This document shows, piece after piece, positions 45,663 through 57,304 of a DNA stretch of 64,000 nt (position 1 is its first letter; each line of letters begins with the position of its first letter). The stretch covers positions 124,001 through 188,000 of the forward strand of contig NZ_JACHOT010000001.1 in NCBI RefSeq assembly GCF_014200015.1. Reading direction: 5' to 3'. Position numbers and translations under genes: made by a program. The DNA is from Aminobacter niigataensis. Its GTDB lineage: Bacteria > Pseudomonadota > Alphaproteobacteria > Rhizobiales > Rhizobiaceae. A model generated the notes under the pieces. It did not search any database. It was not told where the DNA came from and saw only the letters and a list, made by a program, of their open reading frames with translations.

Positions 45663-46826
45663 TCACGCCTCGGGCAGGCGCTGGCGCACGATGGCTGCGT
45701 GGAAGCGCGCGCCGTGGATCAGGGCTTCGTCGTTGAAATCGAAGGACGGGTTGTGCAGCGGCGCCGAGGCTTCGCCATTGCCGATGCAAGCGAAACAGCC
45801 GGGCACATGATCGAGGAAGCGGGCGAAATCCTCGGAAGCAGTGACGATCTCGCCGTGGCCGTTGACCGCGCCGGTTTCAAAGACGGTGCGGGCTGCCGCG
45901 ATCGCCGCCTCGGTGGCATCGGCGTCGTTGATCAGCGGTACGAACTCCCTGGTGTAGGCCACCTCGGCGGTGCAATTGTAGGTCAGCGCCGTGCCTTCGG
46001 CGATGATGCGCATCTGCCGTTCGATTTCGGCGCTGACCTCCGGGCGAAAGCTGCGGGCGTCGCCGAGCACGCGGGCAAAGCCGGGCAGGGCGTTGCGGGT
46101 GCCGTCGGTGATGAGTTCGGTGACCGAGACGACGGAGATGTCGGCCGGGCTCAGCCGGCGCGAGACGATGGTCTGCAGATTGGCGACCAGCGCGCAGGCG
46201 GCGACGAGCACCTCGCGGCCGCCATGCGGGCGGGCGGCGTGGCCGCCGAGGCCGCGCAGCACGATCTCGAAATTGTCCTCCGCCGACATGATCGGCCCGG
46301 GCCGGGTCTCGAAATGGCCGACGGGCAGGCCCGGCATGTTGTGCAGGCCGTAGATCTCGTCGAAGGGGAAGCGGCTCATCAGGCCGTCGTCGAGCATGGC
46401 GAGCGCGCCCTTTCCCCACTCCTCGGCGGGCTGGAAGACGAAGCGCACGGTGCCGTCGAAGCCGCCGTCGCCGGCAAGCAGCTTGGCTGCGCCCAACAGC
46501 ATCGCCGTGTGGCCGTCATGGCCGCAGGCATGCATGACGCCGGGATTTTGCGAGGCGTGGCCGTGGCTGGCCTGCTCGGTGATGCGCAAGGCGTCCATGT
46601 CGGCCCTGAGCGCGATGGCTCGATTGCCGGTTCCGCGGCGCAGCGTACCGACGACGCCGGTGCCGCCGATACCTTCGACGACTTCGTCGAGGCCGAATTC
46701 CCTCAGCTTTCGGGCGACAAAGGCGCCGGTGCGCTTCTCCTCGAAGCCGAATTCGGGATGGGCATGCAGGTCGCGCCGCCATGCGGTCATCTCAGCGATG
46801 AGGGTTTTCTGGTCGAGCGCGGCCAT
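45663..46826 (-). CDS. M20-family amidohydrolase (hippurate hydrolase-like)
   Basis: The 387-residue metallohydrolase has RRDLHAHPEFGFEE, HACGHDGHTAMLLGAAKLL (metal-binding His-x-x-His region), FVFQPAEEWGKGALAML (with the bridging Glu pair) and VLRGLGGHAARPHGG of the dimerisation domain. It would remove acyl or aminoacyl groups from N-acyl amino acids, as in the HipO/aminoacylase-like group of the M20D subfamily. It stands alone on the minus strand. The exact substrate is unknown. Confidence 0.92.
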   Translation of the reverse strand: MAALDQKTLIAEMTAWRRDLHAHPEFGFEEKRTGAFVARKLREFGLDEVVEGIGGTGVVGTLRRGTGNRAIALRADMDALRITEQASHGHASQNPGVMHACGHDGHTAMLLGAAKLLAGDGGFDGTVRFVFQPAEEWGKGALAMLDDGLMSRFPFDEIYGLHNMPGLPVGHFETRPGPIMSAEDNFEIVLRGLGGHAARPHGGREVLVAACALVANLQTIVSRRLSPADISVVSVTELITDGTRNALPGFARVLGDARSFRPEVSAEIERQMRIIAEGTALTYNCTAEVAYTREFVPLINDADATEAAIAAARTVFETGAVNGHGEIVTASEDFARFLDHVPGCFACIGNGEASAPLHNPSFDFNDEALIHGARFHAAIVRQRLPEA

Positions 46827-46914
46827 GTGCTGATCCCCGGGTTCGGAGGGAGAGCCTCACTCGGATTGGCGGTGGCAGGCAAGGCTTGTCCGTGAGGCCA
46901 GGGCGCGAGGCTTA

Positions 46915-47175
46915 CCTTCTCCCCTTATGGGAGAAGGTGGATCGGCGCGTAGCGCCGAGAGGATGAGGGGTGCTGGGCGGAGTGGGAGGGTGGAGAATGC
47001 GTGCCGTCAAAGAGAGTTTGGAAATACCATACTCCGTCCAGCACCCCTCATCTGCCCCTTCGGGGCACCCCGGCCCTCCGCTATGGCTCTGGGCGCTCGT
47101 CGTTGGAACAGCCAAATCGTTGGCTTTTCCTGGCCTTCGGCCACCACTCCTCACCCCACAATGGGAGAAGGGGAT
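46915..47175. repeat. Mosaic palindromic intergenic repeat, copy B
   Basis: This copy mirrors 22796-23061: CTCCCC...GGGAGAAGG at the left, GGATGAGGGGTGCTGGG, then AGCACCCCTCATC, and a near-identical right block with AGCCAAATCGTTGGCTTTTC and GGCCTTCGGCCACCACTCC. It lies between the M20 gene and the Na/Pi cotransporter gene, on either side of which the proteins appear intact. Confidence 0.75.
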
Positions 47176-47187
47176 GTCTGAGTCCGC

Positions 47188-48861
47188 TCAGCTTGCCTTG
47201 AGGCGCGAGCCGCGCAGCAGGCCCTGCTCTTCGAGCACCGGATAGGCCATCGAGGCGAGCAGCGAGTTGATCTGCTTGAGGTCGCGGATGGTGTCGAGGT
47301 GGATGGAACTGGTCTCGACGCTCTTGATGGTGCCGTCGCGCAGGCGCAGGAAATGGCTCTGGCTGGTCTGCTTCTCGACGTCGCGCAGCCTGTCCTTCTC
47401 GAGCACGAGCTGGCGGGCGGTGTTGGCGTCGCGCGACACCAGCACGTTGAAGGCAAGGCGCGCATTGGCCATCACCGAGGCGTGGAATGCGGTCAGTTCG
47501 CGCCAGCCCTCGGGCGTGAACTCGAGGCCGCGGTCGAGCTTCTTCTGCACATGGGCGAGCATGTTGCGGACGATGATGTCGCCGACCTGCTCGAGCTTGA
47601 CGCAGGCGCCGAGCAGTTCCTGGCAGCGCAGCGCCTCGTCCTCGGTCATCGGCCGGATGGTGGCCTTGGCGAGGTAGAGCTTGATCGCCGCATGCTTGCG
47701 GTCGACCCGATCGTCGAGGGATGCAAGGGCTGCGATCTTGTCGGCCTCGGGCTTTTCGTAGAGCTCGATGATGCGCTGGAGCATGATCTCGACGGTTTCG
47801 CAGACGCGGACCACTTCGCGCGTGGCGTTGGCCAGCGCCTGGGACGGCGTGTCGAGCGCGGCCTCGTTGAGCGCGCTGAGTTCGGCAAGCGCCATGTCCT
47901 TGGCCGGGTCGGCCTTGGTGCCCAGCGCGACGATCTTTTCCGAGGCGCTGTAGACCAGCTTGGCGAGCGGGATACCGGCGACCAGGATGATGCAGTTGAA
48001 CAGGATATGGGCGTTGATGATCTGGTCGGGCACGGTCGCGCCGAGGAAGGCGACCGACGGCTTGGCCCAGAGGAAGGCAACCAGCATGACGAGCGAGCCT
48101 GCGCCGCGCATCAGAAGATTGCCGATGGGGACGACACGGACGCCGGGTTCGGCGTTGCGGGTGAGCAGGGGGGCGATGATCGAGCTGCCGAGATTGACGC
48201 CGAGCACCAGCACGATGCCGAGTTCGGGCGGCACGAAGCCGCGGCCGGCAAGGGTGACGATCAACAGCACGGCGGCGATCGAGGAATGGAACAGCCAGGT
48301 GACGACGGCGGCCAGCAGGTAGGCGGTGATGGGATCGCCGGCGAAATAGTCGACGATGACGGGCAGCAGCCTGCTTTCGCGCAGCGGCTCGGAGGCCTGG
48401 CCGACCATTTCGAGCGAGAGCACGAGAAGGCCGATGCCGACGAGGATGCGGCCGGTCTGCTGCCAGCTGCGGCGGTCGGTGGCCAGGAACATGGTGGTGC
48501 CGGCGGCGAGGCAGATCGGCACCAGCAGCGACAGGTCGAAGGTCAGGATCTTGATGACCAGTGCCGAGCCGATCTCAGCGCCGCGCACGGCAAGCTGGCC
48601 GGCGATGCCGCTGACGATGCCGGCCCCGGCGAAGGAGCCGACGAGCAGGGTGACCGCGGTGGAACTCTGGAAGGCGATGGCGAGCGCGGTGCCGGCCAGA
48701 ACGGCCAGGATCGGGTTGCGCATGGTGTTGCGCAGCTTGTGGCGTAGGACGTCGCCATAGGCGCGTTCGACGCCGGTGCGCACCATGCGCGTGGCGAACA
48801 GCAGCAAGGCTATCGCGCCGGCGAGGTGGAGCAGGACGACGGAGCCGCTCATCGGCGGCAC
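47188..48861 (-). CDS. Na+/phosphate cotransporter-family protein with PhoU-like domain
   Basis: The 557-residue protein has an N-terminal membrane part with the paired QSSTA-type motif (IAFQSSTAVTLLVGSFAGAG and FHSSIAAVLLIVTLAGRG) of the NptA/YjbB family, then about 250 residues of PhoU-like helical bundle (LEQVGDIIVRNMLAHVQKKLDRG). It may move phosphate with sodium and be gated by the PhoU part. ATG at 48861 or 48852 are both possible. The gene is divergent from dnaG. Confidence 0.9.
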   Translation of the reverse strand: MPPMSGSVVLLHLAGAIALLLFATRMVRTGVERAYGDVLRHKLRNTMRNPILAVLAGTALAIAFQSSTAVTLLVGSFAGAGIVSGIAGQLAVRGAEIGSALVIKILTFDLSLLVPICLAAGTTMFLATDRRSWQQTGRILVGIGLLVLSLEMVGQASEPLRESRLLPVIVDYFAGDPITAYLLAAVVTWLFHSSIAAVLLIVTLAGRGFVPPELGIVLVLGVNLGSSIIAPLLTRNAEPGVRVVPIGNLLMRGAGSLVMLVAFLWAKPSVAFLGATVPDQIINAHILFNCIILVAGIPLAKLVYSASEKIVALGTKADPAKDMALAELSALNEAALDTPSQALANATREVVRVCETVEIMLQRIIELYEKPEADKIAALASLDDRVDRKHAAIKLYLAKATIRPMTEDEALRCQELLGACVKLEQVGDIIVRNMLAHVQKKLDRGLEFTPEGWRELTAFHASVMANARLAFNVLVSRDANTARQLVLEKDRLRDVEKQTSQSHFLRLRDGTIKSVETSSIHLDTIRDLKQINSLLASMAYPVLEEQGLLRGSRLKAS

Positions 48862-49165
48862 CGGCTGAAGTCTGGGGCGGCTGCGAAGGGCAGGACGCGC
48901 ATGCGAATCACTGTCTTGACCATGTCGATTAGATTAGCCGGATAATATTTTTCGTCCATATTGCACGCGTGTGCACTGCTCGCAAGATATCTGAGTTGCT
49001 CATATATGAGATACGTCCGGCGGAGCCTCGGGTTCCCGGGCGACATTCCGTGCACGCAATTGGGATGGTCGCTGCGATTGGCCTGTGAACAGCGGGCATG
49101 CTGGCGAATAGGAGTCGTGTCCGACGGAGCGAGCGCCTATATCAGTTTCAAACAAGCAGGGCCCG
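48862..49165. other. Divergent intergenic region, nptA-like gene / dnaG
   Basis: No gene is seen. It contains two short palindromes, TGCAC-GCGT-GTGCA near 48962 and CTCATATATGAG near 48999, either of which could bind a regulator. Promoters of both genes must lie here, but none is distinct enough to call. Confidence 0.4.
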
Positions 49166-51109
49166 ATGCGCTTTTCCGACGGATTCTTGAGCGAGATACG
49201 CGACCGCGTGCCGATTTCGGCCGTGGTGGGCCTGCGCGTGACCTGGGATCGCAAGAAGACCAACGCGCCGCGCGGCGATTTCTGGGCGTGTTGCCCGTTC
49301 CACGGCGAGAAGTCACCGTCGTTCCACTGCGAGGACCGCAAGGGCCGCTACCACTGCTTCGGCTGCGGTGTGTCGGGCGACCATTTCCGTTTCCTGACTG
49401 ACCTCGACGGCATGACCTTCCCGGAGGCGGTCGAGCGGATCGCCGAGATGGCCGGCGTGCCGATGCCGGCGCGCGACGCGCATGAGGAGCGGCGCGAGAA
49501 GGAACGCGCCAGTCTGACCGACGTCATGGAGCTGGCGACGAAATTCTTCGAGGACCGGCTGCAGAGTGCGGACGGGGCAAGGGCGCGGGCCTATCTGCGC
49601 GACCGCGGACTGACGCCGGCGACGCAACAGACTTTCAGGCTCGGTTTTGCGCCTGATAGCCGAAATGCGCTGAAGGAATTCCTGGCTTCGAAAGGCATCG
49701 AAAAAGTACAGATGGAGGCCTGCGGACTGACCGTGTTCGAGGACGTGCCGGTCTCCTACGACCGCTTCCGCGACCGCATCATGTTCCCGATTCCCGATTC
49801 GCGCGGACGCATCATCGCCTTTGGCGGCCGCGCCATGTCGGCGGAGGTCTCTGCCAAGTATCTGAACTCGCCGGAGACCGAGCTCTTCCACAAGGGCAAC
49901 GTGCTCTACAACTTCGCTCGCGCCCGCAAGGCGCTACAGAAGGGCGGGGCGGTCATCGCCGTCGAAGGCTACATGGACGTGATCGCGCTGGCCCAGGCCG
50001 GCTTCGACAATGCGGTGGCGCCGCTCGGCACGGCGTTGACCGAAAATCAGCTCGAACTGTTGTGGCGCATGTCGGGCGAGCCGGTGCTGTGCTTCGACGG
50101 CGACAAGGCCGGGCTCAAGGCCGCCTATCGCGCCGCCGACATGGTGCTGCCGTTGGTGGCGCCCGGCCATACCGCGCGCTTTGCGTTGCTGCCCGAGGGC
50201 AAGGACCCCGACGACCTAGTCAAGGGGGAGGGACCGGAGGCGTTTCGAACGGTACTTACCGCCGCGCGACCGTTGTCCGAACTGGTCTGGATGCGCGAGA
50301 CTTCGGGCGGCGTGTTCGACACGCCCGAGCGCCGCGCCGAGCTTGAAAAGACGCTGCGCGAGCTGACCGGCAGGATCAAGGACGAAAGCGTCCGCTATCA
50401 CTACCAGCAGGAGATGCGCGAACGGGTGCTGAGTTTCTTCGGCAACCAGCGCGGCAGGCAGCAAGGCCAGGGCGAGCGCGGCAAGGGTTCGTTCGGCAAG
50501 GGCGGCGAGCGTGGCCAGTGGAACAAGGGCGGCGCGGGCGCGGCGGCCGGCCGGTTTGCCGTATCGGAAAGCCTGGCGCGCTCGGCGATGGTCAAGCGGG
50601 CGGGCGGCATCATGCCGTTGCGCGAGGCCGCCCTGGTTGTGGCGCTGGTCAACCATCCCGCGCTGATCGACGAGAATTTCGACCATGTCGAAAAGCTCGA
50701 TCTCAGCCACGGTGAACTGAGGCAACTGCATACGGTGCTGATCGATGCCATGGCGCATGGCGAAGCCAACACGCGCGAGGCGGTGGTGGCGGCTATCGAA
50801 CGGGCCTCGTGCGCGGAGATGTGGGAGCGGGCGGTGGCGCTGGCGCGGCGGACGCGGCAGTGGACGGCACTCGAGGATGCGGCGATCGAAGATGCCCGCG
50901 ACGCCTTCGCCCAGGCGCTGCACTTGCACCGCAGCGCCCGCACCTTACATAAGGAACTGAAACAGGCCGAGGCGGCGCTGGCTACCGATCCGACCGACGA
51001 GAATTATCGGCATCTGGTGGAGATCCAGGCGCAGTTTCACGACGTGCAAGCCACCGAGGCGCTTATCGAAGGCTTCGGGGTGTCCTCGGGCCGAGGCGGG
51101 CGGAACTAG
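49166..51109 (+). CDS. dnaG: DNA primase
   Basis: The 647-residue enzyme makes RNA primers at the replication fork. Its zinc finger is visible in CCPFHGEKSPSFHCEDRKGRYHCFGCGVSGDHF. The TOPRIM region appears as AVIAVEGYMDVIALAQAGFDNAVAPLGTALTENQ followed by CFDGDKAGLKAA. A Gly-rich linker (GRQQGQGERGKGSFGKGGERG) leads to the DnaB-binding C-terminal helical domain. It precedes rpoD by 325 bases, part of the ancestral macromolecular-synthesis order; rpsU is not adjacent. Confidence 0.98.
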   Translation: MRFSDGFLSEIRDRVPISAVVGLRVTWDRKKTNAPRGDFWACCPFHGEKSPSFHCEDRKGRYHCFGCGVSGDHFRFLTDLDGMTFPEAVERIAEMAGVPMPARDAHEERREKERASLTDVMELATKFFEDRLQSADGARARAYLRDRGLTPATQQTFRLGFAPDSRNALKEFLASKGIEKVQMEACGLTVFEDVPVSYDRFRDRIMFPIPDSRGRIIAFGGRAMSAEVSAKYLNSPETELFHKGNVLYNFARARKALQKGGAVIAVEGYMDVIALAQAGFDNAVAPLGTALTENQLELLWRMSGEPVLCFDGDKAGLKAAYRAADMVLPLVAPGHTARFALLPEGKDPDDLVKGEGPEAFRTVLTAARPLSELVWMRETSGGVFDTPERRAELEKTLRELTGRIKDESVRYHYQQEMRERVLSFFGNQRGRQQGQGERGKGSFGKGGERGQWNKGGAGAAAGRFAVSESLARSAMVKRAGGIMPLREAALVVALVNHPALIDENFDHVEKLDLSHGELRQLHTVLIDAMAHGEANTREAVVAAIERASCAEMWERAVALARRTRQWTALEDAAIEDARDAFAQALHLHRSARTLHKELKQAEAALATDPTDENYRHLVEIQAQFHDVQATEALIEGFGVSSGRGGRN

Positions 51110-51434
51110 AGCGAGATTGCGATAATCCCGCATTTGATTCGCTTTTTTGTCGCGAATCATGCGACAGGCGCTTGACCTTCCGCCGGAATGACGGAATCAG
51201 GTCGATTCGAAAAGTTAACCGGCGGCCAGACCGCCAGTCGTGTCGACGGCCTGTAGAATGCGGATTGGGGCGCTTGTCACTGGACAGGAAGATATTCCGC
51301 CACAGATATCAGGGTTAATCTGGACTTAACACAGGTGCAGCTACTGGCAGTTCAGGCGCAGGTTGGATGAAGCCATCTGATTTGCACTGTCCGAGAGTTT
51401 AAGCGGCTGACGGGCCGCCTGGAGAAAGCAAAGA
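51110..51434 (+). promoter_or_regulatory. dnaG-rpoD intergenic region with hairpin
   Basis: No gene is seen in 325 bases. GATTCGC (51137-51143) and GCGAATC (51153-51159) form a hairpin around TTTTTTGTC that may attenuate read-through from dnaG. CTTGAC near 51171 resembles a -35 element for rpoD. The rest is featureless. Confidence 0.45.
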
Positions 51435-53456
<2,022 letters not shown>

Positions 53457-53469
53457 CAAGAAACTCAGA

Positions 53470-53498
53470 AATGGCCGTCCCCAGGACGGCCATTTTGC
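53470..53498 (+). terminator. Intrinsic terminator of rpoD
   Basis: AATGGCCGTCC and GGACGGCCATT form a perfect 11-bp stem with a three-base loop, followed by TTGCTTT. Confidence 0.85.
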
Positions 53499-53528
53499 TT
53501 TCCACCGTTCAAAATCGGGTCAGCCTGT

Positions 53529-54818
53529 TTGAGTTCACCTGTCTATTACGATCTGAGCGAACTTTATCTGCTGAGCCGGGGCAGGCTCAAATTCTATGGC
53601 ATCGCCAGGGTGGTGGCGGAGATCGGCTATGAGCTTCATCTCCTCGACAAGGGCGTGGTATTTGTCGTGTACGATGAGACCGCGCGCGACTTCTTCGAGG
53701 TCAAACCGCATTTCGGCAAGGCGTCCTATAACGGCGTCGTCGATCTCGGCTTTCCGGAAGGCGCGATTCCTTTCCGGCTGCGTGGACCGAAGGCGGGCCG
53801 CAGCCTGCCGAACCGCATGTTTGCGACCACGTTCAGCGCATTCCTGAGAGCGGTCAACCGTTCAAAACTGCGCGCGCTCCGGTCGCATTTGAAGCCGATT
53901 GCGCTCAATGATGGATATCTGGTGTCGGCGGGGCGGCCGAAGCTCCTGGTCGACATGATCGATTGCCTGGTCCGGACCCGTTCCAAGACGCGGTTCTACC
54001 CGCTGCTGCACGATTGCATCCCGTTGCACGATTTTGGTGACAAGCCGGATGCATTCCAGCTCAATTTCCATGCCGACAACAACAAGGTGATCCGCCACGC
54101 CAGCCATATCATCGCCAACTCGCAGTTCACTGCGAGGGACCTGCAGGCGAAGGTGAAGGAGGGACTGTTGCCGCCGCTTCCCGGGGTCTCGGTGGTTCCC
54201 CTGGCGCATGAATGCCGCGCGGACGGCGAGAAGCCGAAGCTCGAGCTGCCGGCGCGGCCCTATGTGCTGGGCGTGGGCATCACGCTCGGGCGCAAGAACC
54301 TGGATGTCGTTCTCGCCGCACAGCGGCTGCTGGTGGAGCAAGGCAAGACACCGCCGCTGATGGTGATCGCCGGCGCCAACCGTCGCAGGACGGTCGCCGG
54401 CCTCAAGAGCGGCCTGAATGCGATGGTGGCGCCGCATGTGCTGATGGTCGACAGCCCGTCGCAGGCGGACCTCATCAGGCTGTACCAGAACGCGCTGGCC
54501 ACCCTGATGCCGAGCAAACTCGAAGGCTGGGGCCTGCCGCTGGGGGAGTCGCTCTGGCTGGGCACGCCCGCACTGGCGTCGCCATCGTCCAGCCTGCCGG
54601 AGGTTGGTGGTGACCTCGCTGTCTATTTCGACCCGGATTCGCCGGGGGAACTGGCCGGCCTGCTGGAACGGCTGGCCACCGACCAGGACTATCGTCGCAG
54701 CCTGCAACAGCGCATTGCCGAGGCAAGGCCCAGCCTGCGGAGCTGGCGACATGTCGCCGAGGACATGCTGGCGGCGATCCAGAGCCCCGACTGCCAGCCG
54801 ATGCACGTGGCCGGCTGA
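53529..54818 (+). CDS. Glycosyltransferase family 4-type protein
   Basis: The 429-residue GT-B protein begins at TTG 53529 (MSSPVYYDLSELYLLSRGRLKFYGIARVV). The C-terminal Rossmann domain has YVLGVGITLGRKNLDVVL, PPLMVIAGANRRR, and LYQNALATLMPSKLEGWGLPLGESLWLGTPALASPSSSLPEVGGDLAVYFDP, the classic EGWGLP-type E-x7-E motif of GT4. SRGRLKFYGIARVVAE resembles mannosyltransferase-like proteins that begin with a short recognition segment. It is likely a surface glycan enzyme; the sugar is unknown. Confidence 0.88.
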   Translation: MSSPVYYDLSELYLLSRGRLKFYGIARVVAEIGYELHLLDKGVVFVVYDETARDFFEVKPHFGKASYNGVVDLGFPEGAIPFRLRGPKAGRSLPNRMFATTFSAFLRAVNRSKLRALRSHLKPIALNDGYLVSAGRPKLLVDMIDCLVRTRSKTRFYPLLHDCIPLHDFGDKPDAFQLNFHADNNKVIRHASHIIANSQFTARDLQAKVKEGLLPPLPGVSVVPLAHECRADGEKPKLELPARPYVLGVGITLGRKNLDVVLAAQRLLVEQGKTPPLMVIAGANRRRTVAGLKSGLNAMVAPHVLMVDSPSQADLIRLYQNALATLMPSKLEGWGLPLGESLWLGTPALASPSSSLPEVGGDLAVYFDPDSPGELAGLLERLATDQDYRRSLQQRIAEARPSLRSWRHVAEDMLAAIQSPDCQPMHVAG

Positions 54819-54952
54819 TCGGGACAGGCCGTTTGCCGAGGTCCTAGGACGCTGACCGAACCCGGATCATGGGTGACCTTCCCTGCATTGGCGGGATCGC
54901 GGCCGCAGCCTTGGCCGAGGCAGGATCATGCGCCTTCCAGACGCTGCAAGAT

Positions 54953-55396
54953 CTATCTCATCTTGTCGATCTCGGCCTGCTGGCCGGGCACGATATCGGC
55001 GCACAGCGCGGAGATCTCCGCGTCGCCGAGGGTGGCGTTTTCGCACATCAGCACCGCGCCGGAGTGATGCGGGATCATCGATTTCAGGAACTGCACGTCG
55101 CCAACCCCCGTCTGTTCCCTGATCATGAACCACGACGCGGCGAACACCAGAAGGCTGAAGGCGACGATCGCCATGTTCATCGCGCGGTTGGGATACATGG
55201 CGCGCATGAGCAGGAGCTCGATCAGAATCATCGGGAACACCATCAGTGCTGCCATGTAGAACTGGTTCAGGTTTGCAAATACATCGGCGAACGTGTTCAC
55301 CATGGCATACATCAGCGCAAACATGGCGATGTAGGATAGAACGGCCATCGCCAGAAGACGAAGGTAGTTCTGCATGGAATGATGTTGACTGTTCAT
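54953..55396 (-). CDS. DUF305-family membrane protein
   Basis: The 147-residue protein has three membrane segments (YLRLLAMAVLSYIAMFALMYAM, FYMAALMVFPMILIELLLMRAM, MNMAIVAFSLLVFAASWF) and a C-terminal DUF305 tail: QFLKSMIPHHSGAVLMCENATLGDAEISALCADIVPGQQAEI. The MIPHHxGAxxMC helix carries His, Met and Cys, proposed metal ligands in this family. A GGAAC-N16-GGTT near-EcfG sequence lies just upstream. Its role may be in copper or stress response; unproven. Confidence 0.88.
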   Translation of the reverse strand: MNSQHHSMQNYLRLLAMAVLSYIAMFALMYAMVNTFADVFANLNQFYMAALMVFPMILIELLLMRAMYPNRAMNMAIVAFSLLVFAASWFMIREQTGVGDVQFLKSMIPHHSGAVLMCENATLGDAEISALCADIVPGQQAEIDKMR

Positions 55397-55427
55397 GGCA
55401 TCATCCTTGGTTTGCTTTCACCAAGCC

Positions 55428-55452
55428 AAACCAACTGGTTGCACAAAAGTTC
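55428..55452 (-). promoter_or_regulatory. EcfG-like promoter, DUF305 gene
   Basis: On the minus strand GGAAC is at 55448-55452 and GGTT at 55428-55431 with 16 bases between; the -10 differs from the CGTT consensus in its first base only. Confidence 0.4.
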
Positions 55453-55562
55453 CGATTGTTTGCACGTTGCGGACAGAGTGGCGGCTTGTACGGCATGCCT
55501 CCGCCGGGTTTTGACCCGCGCAACGGCAGGAACTGGGTGGCGCCTGGCGCCACCCATAGTAG

Positions 55563-55874
55563 TCACGACGCCCTGGGAGACTCGACGACCAGTGCGACGA
55601 TGCGGCGGACGAGCGGCAGCACCAAGAGCAGGGTGGGAAACGCCACCAGCCAGGACAGCGCCCAAGCCGACGGCCAAGTGGCGAGGAAGGCGGGCGTCGG
55701 GCCGAGGCTCTTCAGCGTCGAGATGGCCGAGACCACAAAGGTCATCACCACCGACAGAACCAGCGGCATGGCAAAGGCGGCATAACGCGCCGGCAGCTTG
55801 CCGCGCGGCTTCGAACGTAGGGTCATGGGAGAGTATTTCCTGAGATCGGCATCAATCACGAGAGCGCAAGACAT
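55563..55874 (-). CDS. DUF2798-family small membrane protein
   Basis: The 103-residue protein ends with the DUF2798 domain: KLPARYAAFAMPLVLSVVMTFVVSAISTLKSLG, then WPSAWALSWLVAFPTLLLVLPLVRRIVALVV, two membrane helices in the family pattern. ATG at 55874 has GGGAGGA ahead. The first 30 residues (MSCALVIDADLRKYSPMTLRSK) are not part of the domain; ATG at 55826 is an alternative. It is divergent from the LysE-family gene. Function unknown. Confidence 0.82.
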   Translation of the reverse strand: MSCALVIDADLRKYSPMTLRSKPRGKLPARYAAFAMPLVLSVVMTFVVSAISTLKSLGPTPAFLATWPSAWALSWLVAFPTLLLVLPLVRRIVALVVESPRAS

Positions 55875-56049
55875 GGCATTCCTCCCGGTCGGGCCGGTTG
55901 AATGCGTTGCTTGACGTGAGACGCTTACGGCGTGCGTTGGCGCAGCGGCCCGTTCCTGGGCCTGGGCACAAAAGGCAATGGTTGCGAAATCGGGTGGCTT
56001 CCGCAGGCGCGCCTGTTCAATTATGGTCCTGGCGACCTGGGAGGTTGCC

Positions 56050-56661
56050 GTGTCGATCGAATTCCTGCTGACCACGCTGATCATTGTCGCTTCGCCCGGC
56101 TCCGGTGTTGTCTACACGCTCGTTGCCGGCCTTTCGCGCGGCGGCAAGGCAAGCGTGCTAGCCGCTTTTGCCTGCACGCTCGGCATCGTGCCGCATCTGA
56201 TCGCGGCGCTGACCGGCATTGCCGCGCTGCTGCACACCAGCGCGCTGCTGTTCGAGATCGTCAAATATGCCGGCGTCGCCTATCTGCTCTACATGGCATG
56301 GCATAGCCTGCGCGAACATGGCGCGCTCAAGATCGAAACCAACGCCGATCCGCGCAGCACATGGCAGGTGCTGATCGACGGCATCCTGGTCAATCTGCTC
56401 AATCCGAAGCTGTCGATCTTCTTCGTCGCCTTCCTGCCGCAGTTCATTGCACCCAACGAGCCGAACGTGCTCGGGCGGATGCTCGAATTGTCCGGTGTCT
56501 TCATGCTGGCGACGTTCGTCATCTTCGCCATCTACGGCCTGTGCGCCGCCGCCATGCGCGACAAGGTGACGAGCAGCCCGCGGGTCATGACCTGGATGCG
56601 GCGGACCTTTGCTGCGGCCTTCGTCATGCTCGGCGCCAAGCTGGCGCTGACCGAACGCTGA
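56050..56661 (+). CDS. LysE-family amino-acid/metabolite exporter
   Basis: The 203-residue membrane protein starts at GTG 56050, after GGGAGG, giving VSIEFLLTTLIIVASPGSGVVYTLVAGLSRGGKASVLAAFACTLGI, the standard LysE/RhtB opening with the PGP-like ASPGSG motif. Five to six hydrophobic segments and a length of about 205 residues match the family. A longer frame from 55978 or 56023 exists but lacks support. Substrate is unknown. A GNAT acetyltransferase gene follows after 11 bases. Confidence 0.9.
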   Translation: MSIEFLLTTLIIVASPGSGVVYTLVAGLSRGGKASVLAAFACTLGIVPHLIAALTGIAALLHTSALLFEIVKYAGVAYLLYMAWHSLREHGALKIETNADPRSTWQVLIDGILVNLLNPKLSIFFVAFLPQFIAPNEPNVLGRMLELSGVFMLATFVIFAIYGLCAAAMRDKVTSSPRVMTWMRRTFAAAFVMLGAKLALTER

Positions 56662-56672
56662 AGGGCCATGTG

Positions 56673-57149
56673 ATGCAGTTCAGCATCGGCCGCGAAGATC
56701 CGGCCACGCCGGGGGTCATCGCGCTGCTGGAAGACGGCGACGCCTATGGCGCGTCGCTCTATCCGGCCGAAAGCAACCACTTCCTGCCGCTCGAAGCCCT
56801 CAGGGCCGACAATGTGCATTTTGTCGTCGCGCGCGACGATCAGGGGACCGCCGTCGGCACCGGCGCACTCGCCATGGCGGACGGTTGGGCCGAACTCAAA
56901 CGCATGTGGGTGATACCGGCAGCCAGGGGCAAAGGGCTTTCCAAGGCGATCCTGGCCGAACTCGAGGCTCGTGCCAGGGCGGTCGGCCTTACCTTGCTGC
57001 GGCTCGAGACCGGTATCGCCAATCACGAGGCACTGGCGCTCTACGAGCGCACCGGGTTTGAGCGTCGAGGGCCGTTCGGCGACTACGGCGAAGACCCGCT
57101 CAGCGTGTTCATGGAAAAGCGCCTCGCCAGCCCAGGCCACAGCGGCTGA
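56673..57149 (+). CDS. GNAT-family N-acetyltransferase
   Basis: The 158-residue protein opens MQFSIGREDPATPGVIALLEDGDAY and has WVIPAARGKGLSKAILAELEARARAVG, the acetyl-CoA-binding motif A, plus HEALALYERTGFERRGPFGDYGEDPLSVFMEK (motif B). It starts 11 bases after the LysE-family stop, so both are probably one operon; AAGGG lies before the ATG. Such pairings suggest detoxification or export of an amine or amino acid analogue. Confidence 0.9.
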   Translation: MQFSIGREDPATPGVIALLEDGDAYGASLYPAESNHFLPLEALRADNVHFVVARDDQGTAVGTGALAMADGWAELKRMWVIPAARGKGLSKAILAELEARARAVGLTLLRLETGIANHEALALYERTGFERRGPFGDYGEDPLSVFMEKRLASPGHSG

Positions 57150-57304
57150 GCGCCAGAGGCCCGCTGCCGCCCCAGCACAGCACGAACTTGCACCTGATAC
57201 GGAGGGGGAGGATACTCCCGCGCGTGGATGCATTGAGGGCGACGACCCGGATGCCCGCCCCGGCTATTTGAGCCGTGCTCCGTGGCACCGGAGGGAGGTG
57301 TGCC